Positions 46,403-54,037 of a DNA stretch of 64,000 bases are shown in pieces. Location: positions 62,001 through 126,000 of the forward strand of contig NZ_JAUYEY010000007.1 of assembly GCF_030689685.1 (NCBI RefSeq). Direction: 5' to 3'. Under the pieces are notes generated by a model, which ran no database searches, was not told the DNA's origin, and worked only from the letters and a program-made list of their open reading frames with translations. Numbering within the stretch: position 1 is the stretch's first letter; every line of letters starts with the position of its first letter. The DNA is from Polaromonas sp. GTDB lineage: Bacteria; Pseudomonadota; Gammaproteobacteria; Burkholderiales; Burkholderiaceae_C. The translations under genes and the position numbers were made by a program.

Positions 46403-47210
46403 TTTATACCTTGGGACGTGGCGTTGAGCCGCCTTGCAGAGCAAGAGCCGCCGAGTCCTTGGATGGCCCAGGTAGCACAAGTGAGAGTATGTCTGGGCTT
46501 CACTGGCTAGTAAACTCAAACAATCCAAGCGCACAATTTGTCGGGAAATACGATCCAAGGAACGCAAATTGCCGGAAAAAAAGAAAGCCCATGCTTGACT
46601 GACTAGAAAACCCTGACTCCTTCGTTTGTATGCCGCAATGTGAGCTCATTTATTGCCGGATCCCACACGGTTCTGGAGGCGACTTCTGCGCCCTGGCCCT
46701 GCAGACTCCGTGCATCATGACCGGGAGATAGATAGGAAATTCAACCGCATGAGCTCACGTATCGCACCGTGGCCTGTCATGAAGCCCCGCACTTTTCGAG
46801 CAGTGATGTCAGGTTTGGTCACTTGCCATCTGGATGAACGGCCGAATCGACAGGTACCGTCCACCCCAGGCGCAGGGCTACCCTAGGGCGAATCCGATCC
46901 GATCGCCGGTTTCCCGTTCACCAGTTGATGCGCTGGTCGACTGGGCAACGATTCGCATAGCCGATGCATAGGTCAGCGCAATTCCGGCACATGGGCCAAT
47001 CCTCGACTGGCCGCAACAGGCTACAGCTTCAGGATCGAGCGAATACCCAGATTCGAGGGAAACGAAATTAACGCAATTCAAACCAATGACTCTCATGCCG
47101 AATGCTCGTGTAGGCCGGACAAGCATTTCCTTGCAGTCGAATTGGTTCACCAGATTTGAAACTAGATACGAGTCTCCGGAGTCTGAATCGGACTTGGCAA
47201 ACGGTACGAG

Positions 47211-47326
47211 TACTGCAACCCGGAGGTAGCGGAACAAGATGAAAGTGATGGATTCGTGCCCAGGGTAAGGCGCAACCATGGATGCGAAGACGCGCTTTCA
47301 TGTTTCGATATTTTCGGGTTGCAGTA
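47211..47326. repeat. Imperfect long inverted repeat
   Basis: TACTGCAACCCG (47211-47222) is inverted exactly at 47315-47326. Outside the 12-mer the arms stay similar for roughly 20 more bases (GATGAAAGTG against GCGCTTTCAT). It directly precedes a codA remnant. Confidence 0.55.
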
Positions 47327-47409
47327 CCAAGGGTCCATCACACAGCTGTGAGTGAAGGCGATGTTGACGCCTGCGGCCATCAGCGCGGGCGCGCGGGTCA
47401 TGCCCGCGG
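47325..47409 (-). pseudogene. codA remnant 4
   Basis: Matches 50746-50830 of codA, the active-site segment. The minus strand reads MTRAPALMAAGVNIAFTHSCVMDPWY, against MTRVPELMAAGVNVAFGHDCVMDPWY in the intact enzyme. The catalytic-site His-Asp pair is changed to His-Ser. It is the best-preserved of the four fragments. It lies 100 bases upstream of the glycine-zipper gene. Confidence 0.85.
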
Positions 47410-47510
47410 AGCGTGGGCCAGGCGTCGTAATGAATCTTTATCGATTTCGTTCAGCTTTCGTTCACCCCTTCCTTCATAAGCTCTGTCTCACATCAACCAA
47501 GGAGCTCTCC

Positions 47511-48131
47511 ATGAAACGTTCTGCCATTCTTTGCCTGACCACGCTGCTGGCAGCGGGCGCCCAGGCCCAGACCTTCAACGACACGGCTCGCGTGCGCAAT
47601 GTCAGCCCGCAGTACGAGAATGTCTCTGTTCCGCGCAACGAGTGCACCAGCCAGTGGGTGACCGAGCAGCAACCTACAGTGTCTTCGCGCAATTACGGCG
47701 GGCTGGCGCTTGGCGGCGTCGCCGGCGCCCTGCTGGGCAATCAGGTTGGCGGGGGCCGCGGCCGCGAAGCTGCGACTGCGGTCGGTGCCGTGGTCGGCGC
47801 GCTGGCCGGCGAGCACTTTGCCAACCAGAACAACTGGGGGGGTGGCTACCAGCAGGCACCCCAGCCGCAGCAGCGCCAAGTGCAGAACTGCCGCACTGTG
47901 AATGACGTGCAGTCCCGCCTCACGGGCTACCAGGTGGAGTACGAGTACCGTGGCCAGGTTTACAGCACGGTAACCCGCGAGAACCCGGGCCGCACCTTGC
48001 CCATACGCGTTTCATTTGCGCCAGTGGAGCGCGAGTATCAAGGTGGACGTGACTACCAGGGCGGGCGTGAGTACCAGGGCAGGCGAGATAACCGTGACGG
48101 TCGCGAGTACCATGGCGCTTACAACCGATGA
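47511..48131 (+). CDS. Exported glycine-zipper envelope protein
   Basis: A 206-residue exported protein. The ATG at 47511 follows AAGGAG and opens a clear signal peptide (MKRSAILCLTTLLAAGAQAQ). The central region LALGGVAGALLGNQVGGGRGREAATAVGAVVGALAGEHFA (about residues 65-105) is a glycine-zipper 2TM motif as in SlyB/Rick_17kDa surface antigens. The C-terminus is a repeated REYQGGRDYQGG low-complexity tail. It overlaps the PepSY gene by 4 bases and so belongs with the two-component genes that follow. Confidence 0.85.
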   Translation: MKRSAILCLTTLLAAGAQAQTFNDTARVRNVSPQYENVSVPRNECTSQWVTEQQPTVSSRNYGGLALGGVAGALLGNQVGGGRGREAATAVGAVVGALAGEHFANQNNWGGGYQQAPQPQQRQVQNCRTVNDVQSRLTGYQVEYEYRGQVYSTVTRENPGRTLPIRVSFAPVEREYQGGRDYQGGREYQGRRDNRDGREYHGAYNR

Positions 48132-48364
48132 ACACATTTGCCAAACTGCTCTGTGCCACCTTGCTGGTGGCGTCCAATCTGGCCTGGGCCAACCTGAGCC
48201 GCGACGACGCGGCTGCGGTGGCCCAGCGGGCCAGTGGCGGTCGCGTGCTGTCCGTCGAGAAGTCCGAGTTTTCGAGCCAGCCGGTGTGGCGCGTCAAGGT
48301 GATCACGGCGGCTGGTGAAGTCCGTGTGATCCAGGTGGACGTCGCGACCGGCCAGGTCCGTTAG
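48128..48364 (+). CDS. Small periplasmic PepSY-domain protein
   Basis: A 78-residue exported protein: a signal peptide (residues 1-21) and a short PepSY domain (LSRDDAAAVAQRASGGRVLSVEKSEF...WRVKVITAAGEVRVIQVDVATGQV). Single-PepSY proteins next to sensor kinases are common in Burkholderiales and may modulate the sensor in the periplasm; this role is inferred. It starts on the last bases of the glycine-zipper gene (ATGA) and is followed 18 bases later by the response regulator. Confidence 0.88.
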   Translation: MNTFAKLLCATLLVASNLAWANLSRDDAAAVAQRASGGRVLSVEKSEFSSQPVWRVKVITAAGEVRVIQVDVATGQVR

Positions 48365-48382
48365 GGCCGGCAGCTTCAGCCC

Positions 48383-49054
48383 ATGCGCCTGTTGCTCATT
48401 GAAGACGATGCGGCGCTGCGGCTGACCCTGGCCCGCCAACTGGAGGCCGAAGGCTATCGGGTTGATCAGGCCAGGGACGGCGAAGAGGGCCTGTTTCTGG
48501 CGCGCGAGTACCCGGTTGACCTGGTCATTGTTGACCTGGGGCTGCCCAAGCTGAACGGGCTGACCATCGTGCAGCGTCTGCGCCAGGAGGGCAAAGTTCT
48601 GCCTATTTTGATCCTCACCGCGCGCGGCAGTTGGCAAGACAAGGTGGTCGGCCTGGAAGCCGGGGCCGACGACTACCTGGTCAAACCTTTCGAATACCCG
48701 GAGCTGGCGGCGCGGCTCAAGGCCTTGCTGCGGCGCTCGCTCAAGACCGCCTCTGACGTGCTGACGCTTGGCCCGCTCAGCATCGACCTGACGGCTCAGG
48801 CGGTGCGGCTCAATGGCGCGGCGCTGGAGCTCACGGCGTTCGAGTACCGCCTGCTCGAAACCCTGGTGCGCCAGCGCCCGGCCATCGTCACCCGGCAGGC
48901 GCTGTCGGACTACCTGTACCCGCACGGGGAAGACCGCGACAGCAACGTGCTGGAGGTGCTGGTGGGCCGGCTGCGGCGCAAGCTCGATCCGCAAGGCAGC
49001 GTCGGGCCCATCGACACCGTGCGCGGACGGGGCTACAGGTTCACCCTCGAATGA
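48383..49054 (+). CDS. OmpR/PhoB-family response regulator
   Basis: A 223-residue two-component regulator. The receiver domain carries LLIEDDAALR (acidic pocket), the phosphoacceptor Asp51 in LVIVDLGLPKLNG, and the Lys of DDYLVKPF. A winged-helix DNA-binding domain follows (LTAFEYRLLETLVRQRPAIVTRQALSDYLYP, DRDSNVLEVLVGRLRRKL). PhoP-like proteins show this same pattern. It overlaps the kinase gene by 4 bases. Autoregulation of the upstream envelope genes is plausible. Confidence 0.94.
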   Translation: MRLLLIEDDAALRLTLARQLEAEGYRVDQARDGEEGLFLAREYPVDLVIVDLGLPKLNGLTIVQRLRQEGKVLPILILTARGSWQDKVVGLEAGADDYLVKPFEYPELAARLKALLRRSLKTASDVLTLGPLSIDLTAQAVRLNGAALELTAFEYRLLETLVRQRPAIVTRQALSDYLYPHGEDRDSNVLEVLVGRLRRKLDPQGSVGPIDTVRGRGYRFTLE

Positions 49055-50382
49055 GGGCCGGTTATTCCATCCGTACTCGACTGCTTCTGGGTGCGGCGTT
49101 GGTGTTGCTGGCCTTTTTGACGGGCGCTGGGCTGGCGGTGCAGCGAGCAAATGCCGAGAGCGTGCAGGCGGCCTATTTCGGCCGGCTGCAGAGCACCATC
49201 TACCTTTTGCTGGCAGCGGCCGAACTTGATGCCTGCGGTGTGCTGGTAATGCCGCAGGCGTTTGCTGAGCCGCGCCTCTCGCTGCCGGGTTCTGGCCTGT
49301 ATGCCGGTATCCACAACGTGTTGCGCAATGAGCAGTGGCAGTCGGCCTCGGCGCTGGGCCAGCAGTTGCCGGTCCCGCGCAGCCTGCAAGCCGGTCAGTG
49401 GCGCAACCAGACGTTGAATGCCGACGGCGGGTCCTTCCTGTCTGTCAGTTATGCCGTCACCTGGAAGGCCTCTGCGCGAGAGGCACCGCTGGTCCTCACG
49501 GTGCTGGAAGACCGCGCCGCCTTCGACCGCGAGGTCGGCGCCTTCACCCGCACCCTGTGGCTCTGGCTGGGCGGCGCCGCCGTGCTGCTGCTGCTGGCCC
49601 AGCTGTGGCTGTTGCGCTGGGGCCTGGCGCCGCTGCGGCACGTGGCCAGCGAGATACGGCGCATCGAGGAAGGCGAGCAATCGCGCATAGAAGGTCGCTA
49701 CCCTGCTGAAATTTCCGGCCTCACGGACAATCTGAACACCCTGATCCAGCAGCAGCGCGAGCGCCAGACCCGGCATCGCGATGCACTCAGTTTTCTGGCC
49801 CACAGCCTGAAGACGCCTCTGGCCGTGCTGCGCAGTGCTCTGGCCGAGCCGGCCCATCTGGCAGCCACCGTGGCCCAGCAAGTGAGCCGCATGGACGACA
49901 TCGTGCAGCACCAGCTAGGGCGTGCCATCGCCGGGGGTGCCGCGCGTTTTGCGCCACCGCTTCTGCTGGCGCCTATCGTGGAGCGTATTCGCGACGCACT
50001 CGCAAAGGTTTATGCCGAAAAAGCCCTGGACTTCAGCGTCGAGTGTCCGAGCGACCTGGCTTGGCGCATTGACGAGGGCGACCTGTTCGAGATGCTGGGC
50101 AATCTGCTGGACAACGCGGCCAAATGGGCGCGCAGCCGGGTGGGGGTGCGAGTGTGGCGCGAAGCCGGGGGCCTGTGCATCAGCGTTGAGGACGATGGTC
50201 CCGGCTTCAGCGATACCGAGTCGGTGCTGCGTCTGCATGTGCGGGGCGACGAGCGCGTGCCCGGGCACGGCGTCGGGCTGGCAGTGGTCAGTGACCTGGT
50301 GGCCAGCCATCAGGGGGAACTGAAACTCACGCGCAGCGCGATGGGCGGCGGGCGGGTGGATGTTGTGTTGCCGGTGCCTTGA
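49051..50382 (+). CDS. Sensor histidine kinase
   Basis: A 443-residue membrane sensor kinase. Two transmembrane helices (about residues 10-30 and 168-190) frame a periplasmic sensor of some 135 residues. A HAMP linker leads to the dimerisation domain with the phosphorylated His251 in LSFLAHSLKTPLAVL. The ATPase domain shows NLLDNAAKWA, VEDDGPGFSD and GHGVGLAVV. This resembles PhoQ/QseC-type kinases. The signal is unknown. It is the cognate partner of the overlapping response-regulator gene. Confidence 0.93.
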   Translation: MRAGYSIRTRLLLGAALVLLAFLTGAGLAVQRANAESVQAAYFGRLQSTIYLLLAAAELDACGVLVMPQAFAEPRLSLPGSGLYAGIHNVLRNEQWQSASALGQQLPVPRSLQAGQWRNQTLNADGGSFLSVSYAVTWKASAREAPLVLTVLEDRAAFDREVGAFTRTLWLWLGGAAVLLLLAQLWLLRWGLAPLRHVASEIRRIEEGEQSRIEGRYPAEISGLTDNLNTLIQQQRERQTRHRDALSFLAHSLKTPLAVLRSALAEPAHLAATVAQQVSRMDDIVQHQLGRAIAGGAARFAPPLLLAPIVERIRDALAKVYAEKALDFSVECPSDLAWRIDEGDLFEMLGNLLDNAAKWARSRVGVRVWREAGGLCISVEDDGPGFSDTESVLRLHVRGDERVPGHGVGLAVVSDLVASHQGELKLTRSAMGGGRVDVVLPVP

Positions 50383-50416
50383 GAGGCATGCTCTTCAAGG
50401 TCAAAGCCGGAAGTTC

Positions 50417-51700
50417 CTAACTCACCTTGAAAAAGGCGGTCTTGGCGGGTCGATTGACGAGGGTCAGCGTTGACACCACCTCCGCCATCTCCGCCAGCAA
50501 CCGGCCTTTCCTCCAGACCTTCAATCGGTTCGCCCGCAAGCGGATGGCCTCCACCGTATCCCGCGCCTGCAGCAGCACAAAACTTGCATCACACCCCACT
50601 TCCAGGCCATAGCCCTGAAGGTGCATCACCTGCGCCGCATTGACAGTCACCGCATCAAAACACTGGCGTATGCCTTTCTGGCTCGTCATCTGCGCCACAT
50701 GTAAACCCATGTGTGCGACTTCCAGCATGTCGCCGCTGCCCATGCCGTACCAGGGGTCCATCACGCAGTCGTGGCCGAAGGCGACGTTCACACCTGCGGC
50801 CATCAGTTCGGGCACGCGGGTCATGCCGCGGCGTTTGGGGTAAGTGTCGTGGCGGCCCTGCAGCGTGATGTTGATCAGTGGGTTGGCAATCACGCTGACG
50901 CCGCTTTCGGCAATCAGCGGCAGCAGCTTGCTCACGTAGTAGTTGTCCATGCTGTGCATGGAGGTGCAGTGGCTGCCGTTGACGCGGCCCTGCAAACCCA
51001 GGCGCTGGGTTTCAAACGCCAGGGTTTCGATGTGGCGGCTCAGCGGGTCGTCGGATTCGTCGCAGTGCATGTCACACAGCAACCCGCGCTCGGCGGCAAT
51101 CTCGCACAGCAGCTTCACGCTGGCCGCGCCTTCAGCCATGGTGCGTTCATAGTGCGGGATGCCGCCGACCACGTCCACACCTTTGTCGAGTGCGCGTTTC
51201 AGGTTGTCCATGCCGCCTTTGCTGCGCAACACACCGTCCTGCGGAAAAGCGACGAGCTGCAAGTCGATATAAGGCGCGACCTGCTTTTTGACTTCCAGCA
51301 GCGCGTCCACCGCCAGCAGGCTGGCATCACTGGTGTCCACATGGCTGCGAATCGCCAGCAGACCCTTGGCCACAGCCCAGTCGCAGTAGCTCAGGGCGCG
51401 TTCAATGATGGCCTCGGCCTTGAGCATGGGTTTGAGTTCACCCCACAGTGCGATGCCTTCGAGCAGCGTGCCGCTTTCGTTCACGCGCGGCAGGCCGTAG
51501 CTGAGCGTGGCGTCCATGTGGAAGTGCGGGTCTACGAAGTGCGGGCTCAGCAGGTAACCGCCGGCGTCTACGGTTTCCGTCGCCTGCGCGCCGGCGATGG
51601 GTCCTTGCGTCACTTCGGTGATCTTGCCGTTCTGCGCGGCAATCGACATGCCGCTGCGGCCGTCGGGCAGGGCGGCGTTGGTGATCAGCAGATCCAGCAT
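50417..51700 (-). CDS. codA: Cytosine deaminase
   Basis: A 427-residue amidohydrolase, the same length as E. coli CodA, converting cytosine to uracil and ammonia. The metal-binding His59-x-His61 (DPHFHMD), MHCDESDD, NGSHCTSMHSMDN and the catalytic GHDCVMDPWYGMG are intact. It is convergent with the sensor kinase and lies directly downstream of a nucleoside-type ABC permease gene (2 bases apart), so imported pyrimidines are its likely source. Four degraded fragments of this gene lie elsewhere in the window. Related activities (isoguanine, creatinine) cannot be excluded. Confidence 0.92.
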   Translation of the reverse strand: MLDLLITNAALPDGRSGMSIAAQNGKITEVTQGPIAGAQATETVDAGGYLLSPHFVDPHFHMDATLSYGLPRVNESGTLLEGIALWGELKPMLKAEAIIERALSYCDWAVAKGLLAIRSHVDTSDASLLAVDALLEVKKQVAPYIDLQLVAFPQDGVLRSKGGMDNLKRALDKGVDVVGGIPHYERTMAEGAASVKLLCEIAAERGLLCDMHCDESDDPLSRHIETLAFETQRLGLQGRVNGSHCTSMHSMDNYYVSKLLPLIAESGVSVIANPLINITLQGRHDTYPKRRGMTRVPELMAAGVNVAFGHDCVMDPWYGMGSGDMLEVAHMGLHVAQMTSQKGIRQCFDAVTVNAAQVMHLQGYGLEVGCDASFVLLQARDTVEAIRLRANRLKVWRKGRLLAEMAEVVSTLTLVNRPAKTAFFKVS

Positions 51701-51701
51701 G

Positions 51702-52634
51702 TCAGCGTTCTCCCTTGCGGTAAGGTTTCATCAGCGCCTGAGGATACGCCGCCTTGCGCGCCACCAGCACCAGCGCCAGGATGGACAACACATAGGGCAG
51801 CATCAGGTACAACTGGTAGGGCAGCACGGCGCCGCCTGACTGCTGTAGCCGCAGTTGCAGTGCGTCGAAAAAGGCGAACAAAATCGCGCCCAGCAGGGCC
51901 TTGCCGGGCCGCCACGAGGCAAACACCACCAGCGCCACGCAGATCCAGCCGCGGCCGTTGACCATGTTGAAGAAAAAAGCGTTGAAGGCTGACAACGTGA
52001 GGAAGGCGCCGGCCACACCCATCAGCGCCGAACCGGCGACGATGGCTGCCGTGCGTGTGGCCGCGACGGAAACACCCTGGCCTTCGGCGGCCTGCGGGTT
52101 CTCTCCGACCATGCGAATCGCCAGACCGGCCGGCGTGCGGTACAGCAGCCAGCCGATCAGCGGCACCAGCAGCAGTGCCAGCAGGGTCATGGGGGTTTGT
52201 GCGGCCAGTGCGCTCAGGCCGGTGCCGTCCAGCCACTGCATGGGCGCAAATGGCGTCACGGTGGGTGGCGTGTCAACTTTCGGAAAACTCACGCGGTAGC
52301 CGTAATAACTGAGCGAGGTGGCCAGCAAGGTGATGCCCAGGCCTGAGACATGCTGCGATAGCGCCAGGCCCACGGTCAGAAACGCGTGCAGCAGGCCAAA
52401 CACCGCGCCGGTCAGCGCTGCGACACCGACACCAGCCCACAGCGGCAAGCCCAGGTACACCGCCAGCCAGCCGCTGAAGGCACCGGCCACCATGATGCCT
52501 TCGATGCCCAGGTTCAGCACCCCGGCGCGCTCGCACAGCAACACGCCCAGGGTGCCGAGAATCAGCGGCGTGGCGATGCGCAGCACGGCGGTCCAGAAGG
52601 CTGGAGCGGCCAGGGTGTCGAGCAGTTCCATCAT
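51702..52634 (-). CDS. BmpA-type nucleoside ABC transporter permease 2
   Basis: A 310-residue membrane permease with about eight to nine helices, of the NupQ/BPD_transp_2 type. The frame opens at 52724, but the first 30 codons are the translation of a 49-bp repeat, so MMELLDTLAAPAFWTAVLRIATPLILGTLG at 52634 is taken as the start. LCERAGVLNLGIEGIMVAGAFSGWLAVYLG is the conserved motif. It pairs with the next permease upstream, and codA follows 2 bases after. Confidence 0.88.
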   Translation of the reverse strand: MMELLDTLAAPAFWTAVLRIATPLILGTLGVLLCERAGVLNLGIEGIMVAGAFSGWLAVYLGLPLWAGVGVAALTGAVFGLLHAFLTVGLALSQHVSGLGITLLATSLSYYGYRVSFPKVDTPPTVTPFAPMQWLDGTGLSALAAQTPMTLLALLLVPLIGWLLYRTPAGLAIRMVGENPQAAEGQGVSVAATRTAAIVAGSALMGVAGAFLTLSAFNAFFFNMVNGRGWICVALVVFASWRPGKALLGAILFAFFDALQLRLQQSGGAVLPYQLYLMLPYVLSILALVLVARKAAYPQALMKPYRKGER

Positions 52635-52673
52635 CGGCAGGCCCGCAGCACTGCACGGCAATGACTGCCATTC

Positions 52674-52722
52674 GCTATCAAATATATAGCTGCTCGCGCC
52701 TGTGTACAAAGGGCTAGAGGCC
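52674..52722 (+). repeat. 49-bp interspersed repeat, copy 5 (intergenic)
   Basis: GCTATCAAATATATAGCTGC start, GGGCTAGAGGCC end. This is the copy closest to the apparent consensus. It lies just upstream of the permease start and adds an artificial upstream frame. Confidence 0.9.
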
Positions 52723-52732
52723 ATTTTTGCTT

Positions 52733-52895
52733 GTCATTGCGGATCAAGACCGGGATGACAACCAAAGCCGGGTATGACAGCCGAAGTGTGTCATTGCGGG
52801 CTTGACCCGCAGTCCATGCTGCGCTGACCCGACAATCCACGTTGGACCAGCATGGATCCCGGATCAAGTCCGGGATGACAAACCGGGTGACAAAG
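52733..52895. repeat. Tandem TCATTGCGG-family palindromic repeats
   Basis: Several modules follow in series: CATTGCGGATCAAGACCGGGATGACA, TCATTGCGGGCTTGACCCGCAGTCC and GGATCCCGGATCAAGTCCGGGATGACA. Each folds into a stem. They fill the gap between the two permease genes of the nucleoside transporter operon and may stabilise or end the transcript. Confidence 0.7.
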
Positions 52896-52908
52896 GCAGA
52901 CATCAAGC

Positions 52909-53979
52909 TCATGCCTTCAGCCCCCGCACCACCCGGTATTGCGTCATCAGCGTAGCCACCAGCACCGAGATCAGTGACGCCGCCACAATCACGTCGGCAA
53001 TGTAGGTCGGCACCCCGACGGCCCGACTCATGCTGTCGGCCCCCACCAGCACACCCGCCACAAAAACTGCTGCCGCGACCACGCCCAGCGGGTTCAGCGC
53101 GGCCAGCATGGCGATGACAATGCCGCTGTAGCCGTAGCCGGGCGACATGTCGAGCGTGACGTAGCTGGTGCGTCCGGCTACTTCGATGGCACCTGCCAGC
53201 CCGGCCAGCGCGCCGGACAGCAGCGCCACCAGCACCACCGTGCGTGTGACTGGTACACCGGCAAAAGCGGCCGCGCGCGGATTGGCGCCAACGGCACGGA
53301 TGTCAAAGCCAAGCACCGTGTACTTCAGCAACACCCACAGCCCCAGTGCCAGCGCCATGCCCCACAGCAGGCCGGTGTGCACGCGGGTCTGCGAAATCAG
53401 CTTGCCCAGCTCCAGCTCGGCCTGCAGCGTCACACTTTGCGGCCAGCCCATGGCGGTCGGGTCTTTCATCGGCCCGTCCAGCAGTGCGCCCACGGCCAGC
53501 AGCACAATGAAGTTGAGCAGCAGCGTGGTCACGACCTCATCCACACCGAGCCTGGCTTTCATCAGGGCTGGCCCCAGCAGCAGCAGGGCACCGGCCAGTG
53601 CGGCTGCCGCCATCATCAGCGGAAACAACGCCCACACCGGCCAGTCGATACCGCTGCCGCCGTGCAGCCCGCCAACCGCAATAGCCGCCAGCGCACCGGC
53701 GTACAGCTGGCCTTCGGCGCCAATATTGAACAGCCTTGCTCGAAAGGCCACAGCCGCTGCCAGCCCGGTCAGGATCAGCGGCGTGGCGCGTGTGAGGGTC
53801 TCACTGAGCGCAAACACCGAGCCGAAGCCGCCCTTGAACAGCAGGCTGTAGGTTTGCCCCAGCGGCGCGCCGGCCCAGATCACCAGCAGGCCGCTGATGA
53901 GCAAGGTGAAGCCAATGGCGCCGATGGGCGCCAGCAGCAGCGACAGTTTTGAGGTCTGGGTGCGTTTTTCGAGTCTCAT
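52909..53979 (-). CDS. BmpA-type nucleoside ABC transporter permease 1
   Basis: A 356-residue permease with about ten hydrophobic helices. The frame is open to 54072, but its first 31 codons come from a CCCTCACCC repeat; MRLEKRTQTSKLSLLLAPIGAIGF at 53979 is the sensible start. RLFNIGAEGQLYAGALAAIAVGGLHGG and AFAGVPVTRTVVLVALLSGALAGLAGAIEVAGRT are typical of the YufP/NupP type. It is separated from permease 2 by a repeat cluster. Confidence 0.88.
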   Translation of the reverse strand: MRLEKRTQTSKLSLLLAPIGAIGFTLLISGLLVIWAGAPLGQTYSLLFKGGFGSVFALSETLTRATPLILTGLAAAVAFRARLFNIGAEGQLYAGALAAIAVGGLHGGSGIDWPVWALFPLMMAAAALAGALLLLGPALMKARLGVDEVVTTLLLNFIVLLAVGALLDGPMKDPTAMGWPQSVTLQAELELGKLISQTRVHTGLLWGMALALGLWVLLKYTVLGFDIRAVGANPRAAAFAGVPVTRTVVLVALLSGALAGLAGAIEVAGRTSYVTLDMSPGYGYSGIVIAMLAALNPLGVVAAAVFVAGVLVGADSMSRAVGVPTYIADVIVAASLISVLVATLMTQYRVVRGLKA

Positions 53980-53984
53980 GGCTG

Positions 53985-54024
53985 GCCCCTCACCCCCACC
54001 CTCTCCCCAGAGGGGCGAGGGGGC
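53985..54024. repeat. CCCTCACCC-type palindromic repeat, copy 1
   Basis: CCCCTCACCCCCACCCTC followed by TCCCCAGAGGGGCGAGGGGG, a GC-rich imperfect palindrome. It lies between permease 1 and its ATPase. Related units flank the 5' end of the ATPase gene. Confidence 0.6.
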
Positions 54025-54037
54025 AGTACCGGCGCCG

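Larger units (their letters stand above)
46403..47510. other. Gene-free, apparently decayed region
   Basis: About 1.1 kb without a convincing gene between amiR and the glycine-zipper gene. Open frames such as the minus-strand one at 46878-47279 show no recognisable family. It holds a pair of inverted 12-mers (TACTGCAACCCG at 47211 and its reverse complement at 47315) in longer imperfect arms, and a codA fragment at its right end. No amiS gene is visible. Confidence 0.6.

Noticed and set aside
46878-47279. 133-residue open frame on the minus strand in the gene-free region
   Set aside because: No family resemblance, no Shine-Dalgarno, and it covers the inverted repeat. Composition looks random.
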